64,000 bases of DNA from the NCBI GenBank assembly GCA_021787475.1, contig JAJYLW010000003.1:7728-71727 (forward strand), given 5' to 3'. Positions 16,697 to 26,239 of the stretch are shown one piece after another. Position numbers and translations under genes: made by a program. The notes beneath the pieces were generated by a model. It did not search any database and had not been told where the DNA came from. It was given only the letters and a program-made list of their open reading frames with translations. Every line of letters starts with the position of its first letter. Position 1 is the first letter of the stretch. This DNA is from Actinomycetes bacterium (lineage in GTDB: Bacteria > Actinomycetota > Thermoleophilia > BMS3ABIN01).

Positions 16697-17116
16697 TCAG
16701 GAACCGCCCAAGGTTGCAGCGACGGCTTGCAGTCGCCGGCGCGCCTCGGCGCCAATTTCTCTTAGCACCGGGTCCTGGTCAAAGCCGCTGCTTTTCATAA
16801 ACGTGTCCGGGTCGCCAATCCGGATAATGGAGCCACCGGCAGGATCGGCCTCGACGGTGACGTTGCAGGGCAACATCAGTCCCACTTCCGCCTTTTGGCT
16901 CAGGGCTTGATGGGCCAGCGGCGGATTACAGACGCCAAGAATGGCGTACTCGCGAAACTCCTTGCCCAGCTTCTCCTTGAGGGTGGCGTGCACGTCAATT
17001 CTTGTCAGGACGCCAAATCCTTCCGTTTTTAGGGCGTCTGTAAGCGCGTCAATGGCCTCGGCAAACGGCCTGTCAAGGTGAACATTAAAACTGAGCGCCT
17101 GAGTGGTTTCGGTCAT
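16697..17116 (-). CDS. DUF302-domain protein
   Basis: 139 residues. The DUF302 pattern is clear: PFAEAIDALTDALKTEGFGVLTRIDVHATLKEKLG, here cited only by its ends, then AILGVCNPPLAHQALS and GLMLPCNVTVE. ATG 17116 follows GAAGGAGGAAG by 4 nt. The biochemical role of the family is unknown; it may bind a thiol or metal through the conserved Cys residues. It may be co-transcribed with the LUD gene. Confidence 0.88.
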   Translation of the reverse strand: MTETTQALSFNVHLDRPFAEAIDALTDALKTEGFGVLTRIDVHATLKEKLGKEFREYAILGVCNPPLAHQALSQKAEVGLMLPCNVTVEADPAGGSIIRIGDPDTFMKSSGFDQDPVLREIGAEARRRLQAVAATLGGS

Positions 17117-17180
17117 AATCTTCCTCCTTCTGTGTATTTTACGTAATTTTTCAGACGCGGGCTGATGAAAATGGATTCGA

Positions 17181-17810
17181 TCATCTTTCCCGCTTTTTTA
17201 AAATTGAGAACAATGCCTTTGGCTCCGGACCGTCGGATGCGCTTTGAAACACGGTGTGCCTGATTGACTCTACCTCAAACTCGAGGCTGAACAGCCTTTT
17301 TATCTCCGCGGGCGCGATCCGCTGGGGGCCATCGCGGCGCCCTTCGCGGTTGCTGAAACATTTGAGCAGCAGGATGCCGCCAGGCTTCAGCAGCCCGGCG
17401 ACAATTGCAACATATTTCTGTCTTTGCTCAAAGGCAAAAACGTGATAGCAGCCGCGGTCAATGACAAAGTCAAAGATCTGTTCCAGCCGGTTATCCATGA
17501 TGTCATTCTGCCGGAAGACAATTGTGAGGCCCCTTTCCGTTGCCAGCCGCGCGGCTTTCCTGATTGCGGAACGGGAAATGTCAGTGGCCGTGACGCTCAG
17601 TCCCCGCTCCGCCAGGGCCGCCGCCTGGGTCCCCGGACCGGTGCACAGGTCCAGCGCCTCGCCACTGCGTACCCCCCGGCTGTCCAACTCCGCATCGAAA
17701 TCGGGGTCAAGGCCGGGATAATACCACGGCAGCGACTCAACCTCGCCGCCGCGGTAAAAAGACTCCCAGGTTGAAGGCTCCCGGACCGGATTTTCGTTTT
17801 TCTTGCTCAT
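17181..17810 (-). CDS. Class I SAM-dependent methyltransferase (thiopurine-methyltransferase-like)
   Basis: 209 residues. The SAM-binding motif I reads ALDLCTGPGTQAAALAERG near residue 52; the acidic end of strand 2 is TATDIS and motif IV is FDFVIDRGCYHVF. The opening WESFYRGGEVESLPWYY is typical of the TPMT/TehB-like group. The substrate is unknown; such enzymes methylate small thiols, selenium or tellurium compounds, or other small molecules. The gap 17811-18039 upstream holds no gene. Confidence 0.85.
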   Translation of the reverse strand: MSKKNENPVREPSTWESFYRGGEVESLPWYYPGLDPDFDAELDSRGVRSGEALDLCTGPGTQAAALAERGLSVTATDISRSAIRKAARLATERGLTIVFRQNDIMDNRLEQIFDFVIDRGCYHVFAFEQRQKYVAIVAGLLKPGGILLLKCFSNREGRRDGPQRIAPAEIKRLFSLEFEVESIRHTVFQSASDGPEPKALFSILKKRER

Positions 17811-18039
17811 GCTCCGCTCCCCAGACGTTAAAAAGAGCTCTCGTTAGTAGATCATACAATTCCCTCAGGAGTCATTTGAGCCACCCCTTCGGCTTCGCCT
17901 CAGAGCCTGCCCTGAAGGAAGCAAAAGGGATGTCTGTGTTCCTGAACGATTTGCTTGATTGCTTCTCGTTAAACCAAAACGTTAAACATGGAAACGAGCA
18001 TCCGGTTTATCCAACGCGCCGCCGGGGGAATAAAAAGGC

Positions 18040-18516
18040 ATGGAAAAAATCGTAAAAACGGATGAAGAGTGGCGGCGGCAGTTGAGCCGGGAGGAGTATC
18101 GCATCACCAGAAAGGGTGGCACCGAGCAGGCTTTTTCCGGCAAGTATGACGACTTTTTCGAGCCCGGAATTTTCCACTGCGTCTGCTGCGGCCTGGAGCT
18201 GTTTAGCTCCGAGACCAAGTTCCACTCCGGCACCGGCTGGCCCAGCTTCTGGGCCCCCGTTGACGAAACGCATATCGCCGCCCGGCGCGACACCAGCCTG
18301 TCCGAGGCGCGCACCGAAGTCAAATGCGCCCGCTGCGACGCCCATCTCGGCCATGTTTTTAGCGACGGCCCGGAGCCGACCGGCCTCCGTTACTGCATCA
18401 ACTCGGCGGCGCTCAAGTTTGAACGGGTCGACCAGTTGGCGCCGGCGCCGGGCTCGGGCGGCTCGGCCTGGACGGCCGTCAGGTGGCCCTCGGGCGACCC
18501 CGGCTGCCGGACATAG
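18040..18516 (+). CDS. msrB: Peptide-methionine (R)-S-oxide reductase MsrB
   Basis: 158 residues. The zinc-binding CVCC and CARC pairs, [34 protein letters not shown] with the catalytic Cys (RYCIN) are all present. It reduces methionine-R-sulfoxide in proteins. The last 30 residues after FERVDQ are Gly/Pro-rich and extra to the family. It stands alone between minus-strand genes and converges with yajQ. Confidence 0.94.
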   Translation: MEKIVKTDEEWRRQLSREEYRITRKGGTEQAFSGKYDDFFEPGIFHCVCCGLELFSSETKFHSGTGWPSFWAPVDETHIAARRDTSLSEARTEVKCARCDAHLGHVFSDGPEPTGLRYCINSAALKFERVDQLAPAPGSGGSAWTAVRWPSGDPGCRT

Positions 18517-18541
18517 CCGGCAGGAGGCCGGCGGGGCCCCT

Positions 18542-19033
18542 TCAGCTTTTCATATTGATGAACTGCAGCGGGATGCCCATGTCCTTTGCCTTAAGCATAC
18601 TGATAACAGCCTGCAGGTCATCAATCTTCTTGCCGCTGATACGCACCTGGTCTTCCATGATTTTCGCCTGAACCTTGAGCTTGAGCCCCTTGATCAGCTT
18701 GACTATCTGCCTGGCGCTGTCTGAGTCAATGCCGTCAATAATGCGGATGTCGCGCTTGATCATGTCCCCGGCGGCGCGCTCAACCTCACCAAAATCCATC
18801 GCCTTGGGATCGATGCGGCGCCGGGAAAAACTGGTAGAGAGCTCGGCGTCAATTGCCTTCATCTTCATCGAGTCCTCGGTGACTACATGGATCTTCTTCT
18901 CTTTCCTGTTCAGGGAAAGCTCCGTCCGCGACTTGCGAAAATCATAGCGCGTCGCAATCATCTTTTTTGTCATATTGACAGCATTGTCAACTTCCTGCAA
19001 GTCAACTTTATTAACGATATCAAACGACGACAT
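18542..19033 (-). CDS. yajQ: YajQ-family nucleotide-binding protein (DUF520)
   Basis: 163 residues covering the whole family: SSFDIVNKVDLQEVDNAVN start, ATRYDFRKSRTELSLN, RRIDPKAMDFG and the closing ISMLKAKDMGIPLQFINMKS. Some YajQ proteins bind c-di-GMP and act as regulators. ATG 19033 is 7 nt after AAGGAG; the preceding TTG at 19036 is less likely. With two c-di-GMP proteins at 6.7-9.7 kb a link is possible but not shown. Confidence 0.94.
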   Translation of the reverse strand: MSSFDIVNKVDLQEVDNAVNMTKKMIATRYDFRKSRTELSLNRKEKKIHVVTEDSMKMKAIDAELSTSFSRRRIDPKAMDFGEVERAAGDMIKRDIRIIDGIDSDSARQIVKLIKGLKLKVQAKIMEDQVRISGKKIDDLQAVISMLKAKDMGIPLQFINMKS

Positions 19034-19066
19034 CAAAATTCTCCTTGTATTGCCGGCGATTTCTCT

Positions 19067-19666
19067 TCAGGCCGATTCGCGCTGCTTCAGCGCCTGCTCC
19101 AGCTCAAATGTGACGGGGTCCATCGGCCTGCCCCTGGCTTTAAGGTGTTCCCGGTTTATCTCGATGGCGACAAGCATGGCCCGGTCCACATCCTCGAAGG
19201 CCAGCTTCCTGAGCTCGCCGGCGCGGGGGATCGTCCGGGCCGGCTCAATTATGTCGGCCAGGAACAGCAGCTTGTCAGAGAGGTTCATTTGCGGGTGGCC
19301 GGCGGTATGGTAAAGAACAGCGCTGAGCACGTCCGGGTCGTCAATTTCAAGCTCGCTGCGGACCATCTCCACCGCCAGTCTTCCGTGGAGCAGAATGGGA
19401 TAACTGCGGTCAATCGGGCGGACAGGCAGGCCCCACCCGCCGGCGGCCGCCAGCATCTCGCTGTCGCTCATCCCCCGGGCCGAGTCATGCACCAGCGCCG
19501 CCAGCTCAAGCGGCTCCGCTGCCGCGCCGTGGGCAGTGGCCAGCTTCGGGGCCGTCTCCATCACGCGCAGGCTGTGGTCAAAACGCCCCCGGTTAACCTT
19601 GAGCGCCAGCCAGGCCTGGAGTTTATCCTGCAACGGCTTGTCCATGATATTCCAGTTCAGTCTCAT
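19067..19666 (-). CDS. yqeK: YqeK-type HD-domain Ap4A hydrolase
   Basis: 199 residues. HD-domain residues appear as RGRFDHSLRVMETA, AALVHDSAR, LLHGRLAV, YHTAGHPQM and FLADIIEPAR, the YqeK order. The family hydrolyses diadenosine tetraphosphate symmetrically. It is the last gene of the trp-HTH group and overlaps the frame-broken lipoprotein before it by 44 bp. In many bacteria yqeK sits by nadD; that link is absent here. ATG 19645 is an alternative start. Confidence 0.9.
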   Translation of the reverse strand: MRLNWNIMDKPLQDKLQAWLALKVNRGRFDHSLRVMETAPKLATAHGAAAEPLELAALVHDSARGMSDSEMLAAAGGWGLPVRPIDRSYPILLHGRLAVEMVRSELEIDDPDVLSAVLYHTAGHPQMNLSDKLLFLADIIEPARTIPRAGELRKLAFEDVDRAMLVAIEINREHLKARGRPMDPVTFELEQALKQRESA

Positions 19667-19903
19667 TTACGAACAGCTCTTCCCCGTAATAATCGAGCTG
19701 GATGTTGCCGGCGTCGTCACGCTCGAGCTGGCGGAGAATAATATCTCCCGGCGGCGGGGTGAGGCGGGAGCCGGTCTGGGCCTGATCTGACGGACCCTCG
19801 TCAATGATGAGCAGCTGCAACTGCGGCCGCGAGCCGGTAGAGGTGGCGCCGGCCGCCGGCGCGGCGCCGCCGCAGCCGGCAACGCCAGCAACAGCCGCTT
19901 CAC
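19623..19903 (-). pseudogene. Small lipoprotein gene split by a frameshift
   Basis: GTG 19903 overlaps the HTH stop (GTGA) and opens a signal peptide VKRLLLALPAAAA. After about 10 codons the lipobox VAGVAGCGGAAP and the mature region (LQLLIIDEGPSDQAQ, DDAGNIQLDYYGEELF, ends HGQAVAG) are in the other frame, which has no start codon. Joining the two with a one-base change gives a normal lipoprotein of about 90 residues. The shift lies in a GC-rich run, so sequencing error and real mutation are both possible. Confidence 0.65.
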
Positions 19904-20265
19904 TTTGGTTGCGAGGAAGACTTTAAAAGTGACTTAAAGTCGCGCGGCAGCGGCTTGTCGGCGACAATAAATTCGTAAAGCTGGTCCGCCAGCCGGGGGG
20001 AGCGAAAAAGGACCTGCTGGAGCCCCCGCTGGCGGTACTCAAAAAAATACTCCGGCTTCACCCGGAGCGCCCGGGCGATCACCTTGATGACCGCGTCCGC
20101 CGGCACCGGCCGCGAGCCGCAGGCCAGATGATTCAGATAACCGGCCGACAGCTTCGTCCGGGTGGCCAGCCGCCTGTAGCTGATATTGCGCAGCCGCGTC
20201 AGCTCCCGGAGGGCGTCCGGAAAGGGCAGCGCCGAGTTGGCAACCTTGGGAGAAACAGATTTCAT
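19900..20265 (-). CDS. Small XRE-like helix-turn-helix regulator
   Basis: 121 residues. An HTH of the lambda-repressor kind spans about residues 18-75: RLRNISYRRLATRTKLSAGYLNHLACG, cited here by its ends, and RALRVKPEYFFEYRQ. It overlaps trpA by ATGA and is coupled to the following lipoprotein by GTGA. It may regulate this operon or an unrelated target; the location gives no proof. Confidence 0.82.
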   Translation of the reverse strand: MKSVSPKVANSALPFPDALRELTRLRNISYRRLATRTKLSAGYLNHLACGSRPVPADAVIKVIARALRVKPEYFFEYRQRGLQQVLFRSPRLADQLYEFIVADKPLPRDFKSLLKSSSQPK

Positions 20266-21047
20266 TTTATTAGCACCTCGTTTACCTGGGAAAGAAATGT
20301 CTTTACCGCCCGGGCAGCAATGTCGATCTCGCCGGCGTCGCGGACGATGCTGATCAGCTTGCTGCCAATGATGACGCCGTCGGCGTAGCGGGCCACCGCC
20401 GCGGCCTGCTCCGGAGTTGAGACGCCGAACCCTACCGCCAGCGGCACGTCCGTTCCGGCCCTGACCCGTTCCAGAAACTCGGGCAACCGGTCGCTCAGCG
20501 ACGTCCTGGCGCCGGTCACTCCCGCAACCGAAACACAGTAAATAAATCCAGATGCCTGCGCGGCAATCATTTCAATGCGCTCGCCGGTGCTTGTCGGCGC
20601 CACCAGCAGGATCGCATCGACGCCGCAGGCGCGGCAGGCTTCAATAAATTCTGACGCCTCGTCAACGGGGAGATCGGGGACGATCAGGCCGTTGACCCCG
20701 GCGCCGGCGGCGGCGGCTGCAAACCGGTCCTGGCCGTAAGCAAAGATGCAGTTGTAATAAACAAGCAGCACCACCGGCAGCCGGCTGCTGTACCGCGACG
20801 CCAGTTCAAGGACATCGTCCGGCGTCACCCCTTCGTCCAGCGCCTGCTGCGCCGATGCCTGCACCACCGGGCCGTCGGCAAGCGGGTCGGAAAAAGGAAC
20901 GCCCAGCTCGATCATGTCGGCCCCGCCCTCGATAAAAGCATCCAGTACGTGCCCGCACCCGTGCAGGCTGGGATAGCCACCGGTGATGTACGGCATCAAC
21001 AGAGCTTTTTTTTGCCGGTTGTCAAAAAGTTCCTGAAGGACGCTCAC
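20262..21047 (-). CDS. trpA: Tryptophan synthase alpha subunit
   Basis: 261 residues. The catalytic Glu and Asp are in [19 protein letters not shown] (near residues 46 and 57). Later motifs [24 protein letters not shown] and [11 protein letters not shown] are intact. It cleaves indole-3-glycerol phosphate to indole and passes indole to TrpB. It overlaps trpB by 4 bp. Confidence 0.97.
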   Translation of the reverse strand: MSVLQELFDNRQKKALLMPYITGGYPSLHGCGHVLDAFIEGGADMIELGVPFSDPLADGPVVQASAQQALDEGVTPDDVLELASRYSSRLPVVLLVYYNCIFAYGQDRFAAAAAGAGVNGLIVPDLPVDEASEFIEACRACGVDAILLVAPTSTGERIEMIAAQASGFIYCVSVAGVTGARTSLSDRLPEFLERVRAGTDVPLAVGFGVSTPEQAAAVARYADGVIIGSKLISIVRDAGEIDIAARAVKTFLSQVNEVLIK

Positions 21048-22222
21048 AGCAGCTCCAGCGCCCGGGCGGCCTGGTAGACATCCTTGTCGCCGCGGCCGCT
21101 TAAGTTGACAATTATCAAATCTTCGCCGGTGAAGCGGTCAATGTGCTTGACCAGGTAGGCAATTGCGTGGGCGCTTTCCAACGCCGGGATGATGCCTTCT
21201 GTCTCCGAGAGCATCGTGAAAGCGCTGAGCGCCTCGGCGTCGGTGACCGAATCGTAGCGCACCCGCCCCTGATCATGTAGAAAAGAATGCTCCGGGCCCA
21301 CGCCCGGGTAGTCAAGCCCGGCCGAGATCGAGTGCGCCTCGAGAATCTGGCCGTAGGCATCCTGAAGCACGTAGGAAAGCGAGCCGTGCAGCACGCCGCG
21401 CTGCCCCCGCTCGATCGAAGCGCCATGCTTGCCCGTGTCCAGGCCCTCCCCCCCGGCCTCCACTCCTGTCAGGCGGATGTCCTCATTATCCAAAAACGGA
21501 GCGAACAGGCCCATGGCGTTGCTGCCCCCGCCGACGCAGGCGATCAGTTCCGTCGGCAGCCGTCCTTCGGCCTCCTGAATCTGCGCATGTGCCTCACGCC
21601 CGATGACGCTCTGCAGCTCGCGCACGATTGCCGGGTAGGGAGCGGGACCGGCGACCGAGCCGATGACGTAATATGTGTTTTCGACATTTGTGACCCAGTC
21701 GCGGATGGCGTCGTTCATCGCGTCCTTGAGGGTGCGGCTGCCGGAACTAACCGGAATGACCTCTGCGCCCAGCAGCTTCATCCGCACGACGTTTAGCTCC
21801 TGCCGGCCGATGTCCTTCTCGCCCATGTAGATGGCGCAGGGAATGCCGAACAGGGCCGCCGCCGCCGCAGTGGCGACGCCGTGCTGGCCGGCGCCGGTCT
21901 CGGCAATAACACGCGTTTTGCCCATCTGCTTGGCGAGCAAAAGCTGGCCGATGGTATTGTTTATCTTGTGGGCGCCGGTATGGCAGAGGTCTTCGCGCTT
22001 CAGGTAGATGCGGGGGCCGCCCAAGCTGGCGCTGAGCCGCTCGGTAAAGTAAAGCGGCGTCGGCCGGCCGACAAAGTTTTTCAGCAGGTCGTCAAGCCTG
22101 GACCGAAAGGCGGAATCGTCCCGGAGACTTTCATACGCGGCCGTCAGCTCGTCCAGCGCGGGAATGACCGTTTCCGGAACGTAGCGGCCGCCGTAGGGGC
22201 CGAAGCGGGCCGGTATGCTCAT
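21044..22222 (-). CDS. trpB: Tryptophan synthase beta subunit
   Basis: 392 residues, normal length. PLP lysine is in [14 protein letters not shown] (near residue 86); GGGSNAMG binds the phosphate; the opening [20 protein letters not shown] is of the TrpB1 type that pairs with TrpA. It overlaps trpF and trpA by 4 bp each, so the three are translationally coupled. trpE, trpD and trpC are not in the window. Confidence 0.97.
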   Translation of the reverse strand: MSIPARFGPYGGRYVPETVIPALDELTAAYESLRDDSAFRSRLDDLLKNFVGRPTPLYFTERLSASLGGPRIYLKREDLCHTGAHKINNTIGQLLLAKQMGKTRVIAETGAGQHGVATAAAAALFGIPCAIYMGEKDIGRQELNVVRMKLLGAEVIPVSSGSRTLKDAMNDAIRDWVTNVENTYYVIGSVAGPAPYPAIVRELQSVIGREAHAQIQEAEGRLPTELIACVGGGSNAMGLFAPFLDNEDIRLTGVEAGGEGLDTGKHGASIERGQRGVLHGSLSYVLQDAYGQILEAHSISAGLDYPGVGPEHSFLHDQGRVRYDSVTDAEALSAFTMLSETEGIIPALESAHAIAYLVKHIDRFTGEDLIIVNLSGRGDKDVYQAARALELL

Positions 22223-22872
22223 CGCCTCATTTCTTTCAAGATGTCAAAAAGCCTTTCCATCTCGCCGGGATCCTTTATCCCCGGCGCCGATTCAATGCCG
22301 CTGGAAACGTCAACCGCGTAAGGGCCGACGGCGTCAAGCGCCTCCAGGACGTTGCCGGCGTTTAAGCCTCCCGAGAGGATCAGCCTGCCTGAGCGCGTCT
22401 CCTCGGGCAACAACGCCGCCAGGCTCCAGTCAAAGGTTTTGCCGGTGCCGCCGCGGCTCTCCTGGCTATAAGTATCCAGCAGAATCAGGCCGGTGTCAAA
22501 CAAGGCAACGCTCTGTGCAAGCCGTTGCGGGTCTTTGGCCCGGATCGCCTTGATGACAATGGCTCCGGTCAGATCCGCAATCTGGCGGCACTGGCCAGGC
22601 GTCTCTTCTCCGTGCAGCTGCACCGCCGTCATGCCGGAAGCGCGCACGGCGGCGGCAACCGCTTCCGGGGGCTCATTGACAAATACTCCTACTTTTTCTA
22701 TTCCTTCCGGCGCCGCCGCCAGTATTTTCCCCGCCTGCTCAAGCGTCACATATCTCGGGCTCTCGCGGGCAAGGATTACGCCGAGTGCCCAGGCGCCGGC
22801 CCGGCCGGCGGCGGCCGCGTCCTCGGGCCGGGTCAGGCCGCATATCTTAACATTGGGAAAATTGTCAACCAT
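22219..22872 (-). CDS. trpF: Phosphoribosylanthranilate isomerase
   Basis: 217 residues. Catalytic Cys is in [11 protein letters not shown] (residue 11) and catalytic Asp in LILLDTYS; the closing [14 protein letters not shown] and DVSSGIE are typical. It isomerises PRA in tryptophan synthesis. It is the first gene of the trpFBA group. No ribosome site precedes the ATG, and the -10 box lies only 7 nt upstream, so the mRNA is probably leaderless. Confidence 0.95.
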   Translation of the reverse strand: MVDNFPNVKICGLTRPEDAAAAGRAGAWALGVILARESPRYVTLEQAGKILAAAPEGIEKVGVFVNEPPEAVAAAVRASGMTAVQLHGEETPGQCRQIADLTGAIVIKAIRAKDPQRLAQSVALFDTGLILLDTYSQESRGGTGKTFDWSLAALLPEETRSGRLILSGGLNAGNVLEALDAVGPYAVDVSSGIESAPGIKDPGEMERLFDILKEMRR

Positions 22873-22879
22873 CTATAAA

Positions 22880-22909
22880 ATTCTATTAACTTTTTTACTG
22901 ATCTTCCAA
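22880..22909 (-). promoter_or_regulatory. Promoter of trpFBA (probably leaderless)
   Basis: Read on the minus strand: TTGGAA, 18 nt, TAGAAT, then 7 nt to the trpF ATG. There is no room for an attenuator or leader peptide. The rest of 22910-23107 shows no gene. Confidence 0.65.
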
Positions 22910-23107
22910 TTCGCCCAGAAATGAACTCGGGGCAACCCCTCGCATCATTATTTTTTTCTGATTATCCTGAGTGAAGAGGATGATCAGTAACTTTTTTCGC
23001 AGGCCAGTGATAAAAAAAGCCCGGCTGGGCCAGTCGCATATTCCTGCAATGGGAGGGAAACCATTTAGAAGCCACGGAACCGGGAGTTCAGTATTGTGTC
23101 CCTCTGG

Positions 23108-24478
23108 TTATTCGTGGATGTGGACAGGCGTGCCCAGCGGCGCCCAGTCATAAACGTGCTTAGCGACGTCCGGAGGCATCCCCACGCAGCCATGGCTGCC
23201 ACCTGACCCCCTGACACCAAAAGTGGTGTTCCAATAGTTGCCATGCAGCGTGTAGTCCCCGTCGAAGACCATCACCCAGGGCACGTGCGGGGCAAAATAG
23301 CCGGGGCCTCGCATATCAACGGAGGGCAACTTGGCATAGATGGTGAAGTCACCCAGCGGGGTCGGGGTGTTGTCGGCGCCGCTGGCGCACAAGTATGAGT
23401 CAATGGGGTTGCCATTTTCCAGCAGCGTCACTCTCTCAGTCGTGACGTTGACGTCGATCGACTTCGACGGCGCCGTGGTGAATGTTGCCTGCTTATCGCC
23501 GTCGACAAAGCCGCCGCTGATGCCGTGAAACGCCCCGGCCCCGCCCTTTAGCAGGATGGTCACATCCTGGAGATGATCCCAGCTCTTTGCGGGGACAAAC
23601 TCAAGCTGGTTTGGCTGCGTCCAGCGGAAGCTGCCGGCCACCTTCGGCTCCACCGTGACCAGCTGCTCGGCCATCTGGGGATTGGAAACCGGATCGCTGA
23701 ACACGATCGTCGGATGCGCATCGGTGCTGGCGTTGGTGGCGCTGTCGGCAGGAGAGAACGTCACTCCCAGAGCCGCTGGCGTGACCAGGGTCGTTTTCAC
23801 CGGCTGGCTCATCTGAACGCCGTTTTTCGAGGTGGCGGCGGTTATCGTAAACGCGTAGTTCTTGCCCTGCTCGAATGTGGCCAGCGAGATCGTCGCCGTG
23901 CGTCCGTCATCGCTAAGCTTCGACGTACTCTGAACCCCGACAAGTTGATACTTGAAGCTGCTGATTGGGACATTCCATTTAAACCGCAGATTTTGGCCGT
24001 CCTTGACAACCAACCCGTCCTTGCTTATTACAGGCATGGGCGTGATCAGCGTCGTAAATGTCGAAGTCTCCTGGACCTGCCTGTCGGAAATCCCGCCAAG
24101 CCCAATTTTCTTAACGGTGCCACTGACCGTTACCGTATACTCCGCATTGGCCACCAGCGGGTTTGAACCATCAGCCGCGACAAATTTCCCGTTTTGCAAA
24201 TGACCCTTGATGATGCGGCCGTTGTCGCGGGAGCCGTCCGGGGCAATTTTTTTCTCCATCACGCTGACCGAGGATATCGAAGCGCCCCAGTGGCTGGCAG
24301 AGATTGTGAGCGGCTGCTGCTGCGGGTTTATCTCGCTGGCGCCGTTGGCGGGGCTGATGGCGATGCTGGGCGGGAAAACAACGAGGACAAGCACAACTGC
24401 AATTATCGCCAGGGCAACCAGGAAACCTGCCACCAGGGCGGCAAACCTCCGCGGCGCCATCGACAAAAAGCGTGGCAC
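23108..24478 (-). CDS. L,D-transpeptidase with Ig-like domains (LdtMt2-like)
   Basis: 456 residues: N-terminal membrane segment (about 13-37), Big_5/Ig-like domains rich in beta strands (about 40-330), then a YkuD catalytic domain. The catalytic motif is HGNYWNTT then SHGCVGMPPDVAKHVYDWAPLG, given by its ends, with active Cys near residue 433. It forms 3-3 cross-links in peptidoglycan outside the membrane, as in actinobacteria. GTG 24478 or ATG 24460 both fit. The gap 24479-24740 upstream holds no gene. Confidence 0.93.
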   Translation of the reverse strand: MPRFLSMAPRRFAALVAGFLVALAIIAVVLVLVVFPPSIAISPANGASEINPQQQPLTISASHWGASISSVSVMEKKIAPDGSRDNGRIIKGHLQNGKFVAADGSNPLVANAEYTVTVSGTVKKIGLGGISDRQVQETSTFTTLITPMPVISKDGLVVKDGQNLRFKWNVPISSFKYQLVGVQSTSKLSDDGRTATISLATFEQGKNYAFTITAATSKNGVQMSQPVKTTLVTPAALGVTFSPADSATNASTDAHPTIVFSDPVSNPQMAEQLVTVEPKVAGSFRWTQPNQLEFVPAKSWDHLQDVTILLKGGAGAFHGISGGFVDGDKQATFTTAPSKSIDVNVTTERVTLLENGNPIDSYLCASGADNTPTPLGDFTIYAKLPSVDMRGPGYFAPHVPWVMVFDGDYTLHGNYWNTTFGVRGSGGSHGCVGMPPDVAKHVYDWAPLGTPVHIHE

Positions 24479-24740
24479 TTTTGGAAACTCTGCCTGTTTT
24501 GCAGCTTCTCGGCTCAGCTTTACCGCCCTGCCTGGATGCTTGTTGAAATAACTCTCCGGAGCCTTTCCCGGATTAACGGTTTAATATTTACCCTGCCCGC
24601 GCCCAGTCTAACCTCGCCCCCGCCATGACGGTAGTAGCCTGCCGCTGCATAAACTAAAAAAGTATAACAAATCGGGGCAGTTTTTTTCCAGATAATTTAT
24701 AATTACAGGATGTCTGTCGGGTTCCTGCTTTTTTAGTTCC

Positions 24741-25238
24741 ATGGTTTTAAAAAATGAAAAACACCTCTCTGTCAATCCACAGACCGAAACGAAAATTCTG
24801 GTTAGCGGCTGCCTGGCCGGGTATCGATGCAGCCACGACGGCGGGGGGCGCCTTAGTAAAAAGGTCCGGCGGCTGGTTGACGAAGGCACAGCCATTCCCG
24901 TCTGCCCCGAACAGATGGCGGGCCTGACGGCGCCGCGGGAAACGGCCGAGATCGACGGCGCCGGTGGCGGCGCCGCCGTCTTGGGCGGAGAAGCACGCGC
25001 CCGGTCCCGCTCGGGGGAAGATCTGTCAGATATCTTCATCAAGGGGGCCAGGAGGACGCTTCAGCTTGCCCGCAAGCACAGCTGCCGTGCAGCAGTGCTT
25101 AAGGCCAGAAGCCCTTCCTGCGGCCGGGGGCAGATTTACGATGGCAGCTTCAGCGGCCGCCTGAGGGCCGGCAGCGGCGTCACCGCGGCTCTGCTGATGC
25201 GCGCCGGAATCGAGGTTTTGACTGATGAAGAAATATAA
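24741..25238 (+). CDS. DUF523 family protein (YbbK-like)
   Basis: 165 residues. Family blocks: LVSGCLAGYRCSHDGG, PVCPEQMAGLTAPRETAEI and LKARSPSCGRGQIYDGSFSG, followed by TAALLMRAGIEVLTDEE. The conserved Cys residues suggest metal or iron-sulfur chemistry, but the reaction is unknown. An extra 15-20 residues lie before the first block. It overlaps the following PP-loop gene by 14 bp, so the two are a unit. Confidence 0.88.
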   Translation: MVLKNEKHLSVNPQTETKILVSGCLAGYRCSHDGGGRLSKKVRRLVDEGTAIPVCPEQMAGLTAPRETAEIDGAGGGAAVLGGEARARSRSGEDLSDIFIKGARRTLQLARKHSCRAAVLKARSPSCGRGQIYDGSFSGRLRAGSGVTAALLMRAGIEVLTDEEI

Positions 25239-26238
25239 GGCGATCGCATTGCTTTCCGGCGGGCTGGACAGCCGCCTGGCGGTGAAGATGATGCTCGACC
25301 AGGGCATCGAGGTGGAGGCAGTTAATTTTATCACCATTTTTTGTACCTGCACCGCCAAGAGCAGCTGCAAATCCGAAGCGCGCAAGGCGGCCGCCGATTT
25401 TGGCATCCCTCTGAAAGTGCTCAACGCCACCGATGAGATCCTGGCGGCGGTGCGCCGGCCGCAGCATGGCTTCGGCCGCGGTCTCAACCCCTGCCTGGAC
25501 TGCCGCATAAGCATGTTCCGCCGCGCCGGGCGGCGCATGCGGGAGGCAGGCGCTGATTTTATTGTCACCGGCGAGGTCTGGGGCGAGCGGCCAATGTCGC
25601 AGCGCCCCGACGCCATCAGCACCATCGAACGTGAATCAGGCCTCGAAGGCCTGGTCGTGCGGCCGCTGTCAGCCCACCTGCTCGGGCCCAGCCTGCCGGA
25701 GCGCAAGGGCTGGATCGACCGCGGCCGGCTGATGGCAATTTCAGGCCGCTCACGCAAACCGCAGATGCAACTGGCGGCGGAGCTGGGTGTGAATGATTAT
25801 CCCTGCCCGGCGGGTGGGTGCCTGCTTTGCGACCGCAACTTTGCCGCCCGCCTGCGGCTGCTGCTGGCGAAGAATCCGGAGCCGAGGATTGCCGAGATCC
25901 AGGCGCTCAAACTGGGGCGGCTGTTCATCTCCTCCGGCGGCGATAAAATCATCATTCCGCGCAACGAGGACGAGACAAAACGGCTGGAGGCCCTGGCGCA
26001 GCCAAGCGATATCATCATGAGCGCCGACGGCTTCATGGGCCCGACCACAATCATCAAGGACGGCAATGACGGCAGCATTGCGGAGGCGGCGGCGCTGACG
26101 GCGAGGTACGGCCAAGGCCGCGAGGAAGTATCGGTGACCGTCAGCTGGCGCATTGCCGGAACCGAGGAAGCCTCAGGTTCATTGACGGCTTCGCCGGCCG
26201 ACGGCAGGCGGCTGGCCGGCATGCTTGAGCGGCTATAA
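25225..26238 (+). CDS. PP-loop ATP pyrophosphatase with C-terminal NFACT-R-like domain
   Basis: 337 residues. The N-terminal PP-loop is ALLSGGLDSRLAVKMML; FCTCTAKSSCKSEA, NPCLDCRISMF and YPCPAGGCLLCD carry paired Cys as in tRNA thiolation (ThiI/MnmA/TtcA-like) enzymes. The C-terminus (about 220-300, IIIPRNEDETKRLEALAQPSDI) resembles the NFACT-R fold. A role in tRNA sulfur modification is likely by family, but the target is unknown. It overlaps the DUF523 gene, a pairing that suggests a shared pathway. Confidence 0.8.
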   Translation: MKKYKAIALLSGGLDSRLAVKMMLDQGIEVEAVNFITIFCTCTAKSSCKSEARKAAADFGIPLKVLNATDEILAAVRRPQHGFGRGLNPCLDCRISMFRRAGRRMREAGADFIVTGEVWGERPMSQRPDAISTIERESGLEGLVVRPLSAHLLGPSLPERKGWIDRGRLMAISGRSRKPQMQLAAELGVNDYPCPAGGCLLCDRNFAARLRLLLAKNPEPRIAEIQALKLGRLFISSGGDKIIIPRNEDETKRLEALAQPSDIIMSADGFMGPTTIIKDGNDGSIAEAAALTARYGQGREEVSVTVSWRIAGTEEASGSLTASPADGRRLAGMLERL

Positions 26239-26239
26239 G

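Noticed and set aside
17811-18039. Possible fourth copy of the structured element near 17880-17930
   Set aside because: Only short GCCT/GGC fragments agree; the AATTACC core is absent.
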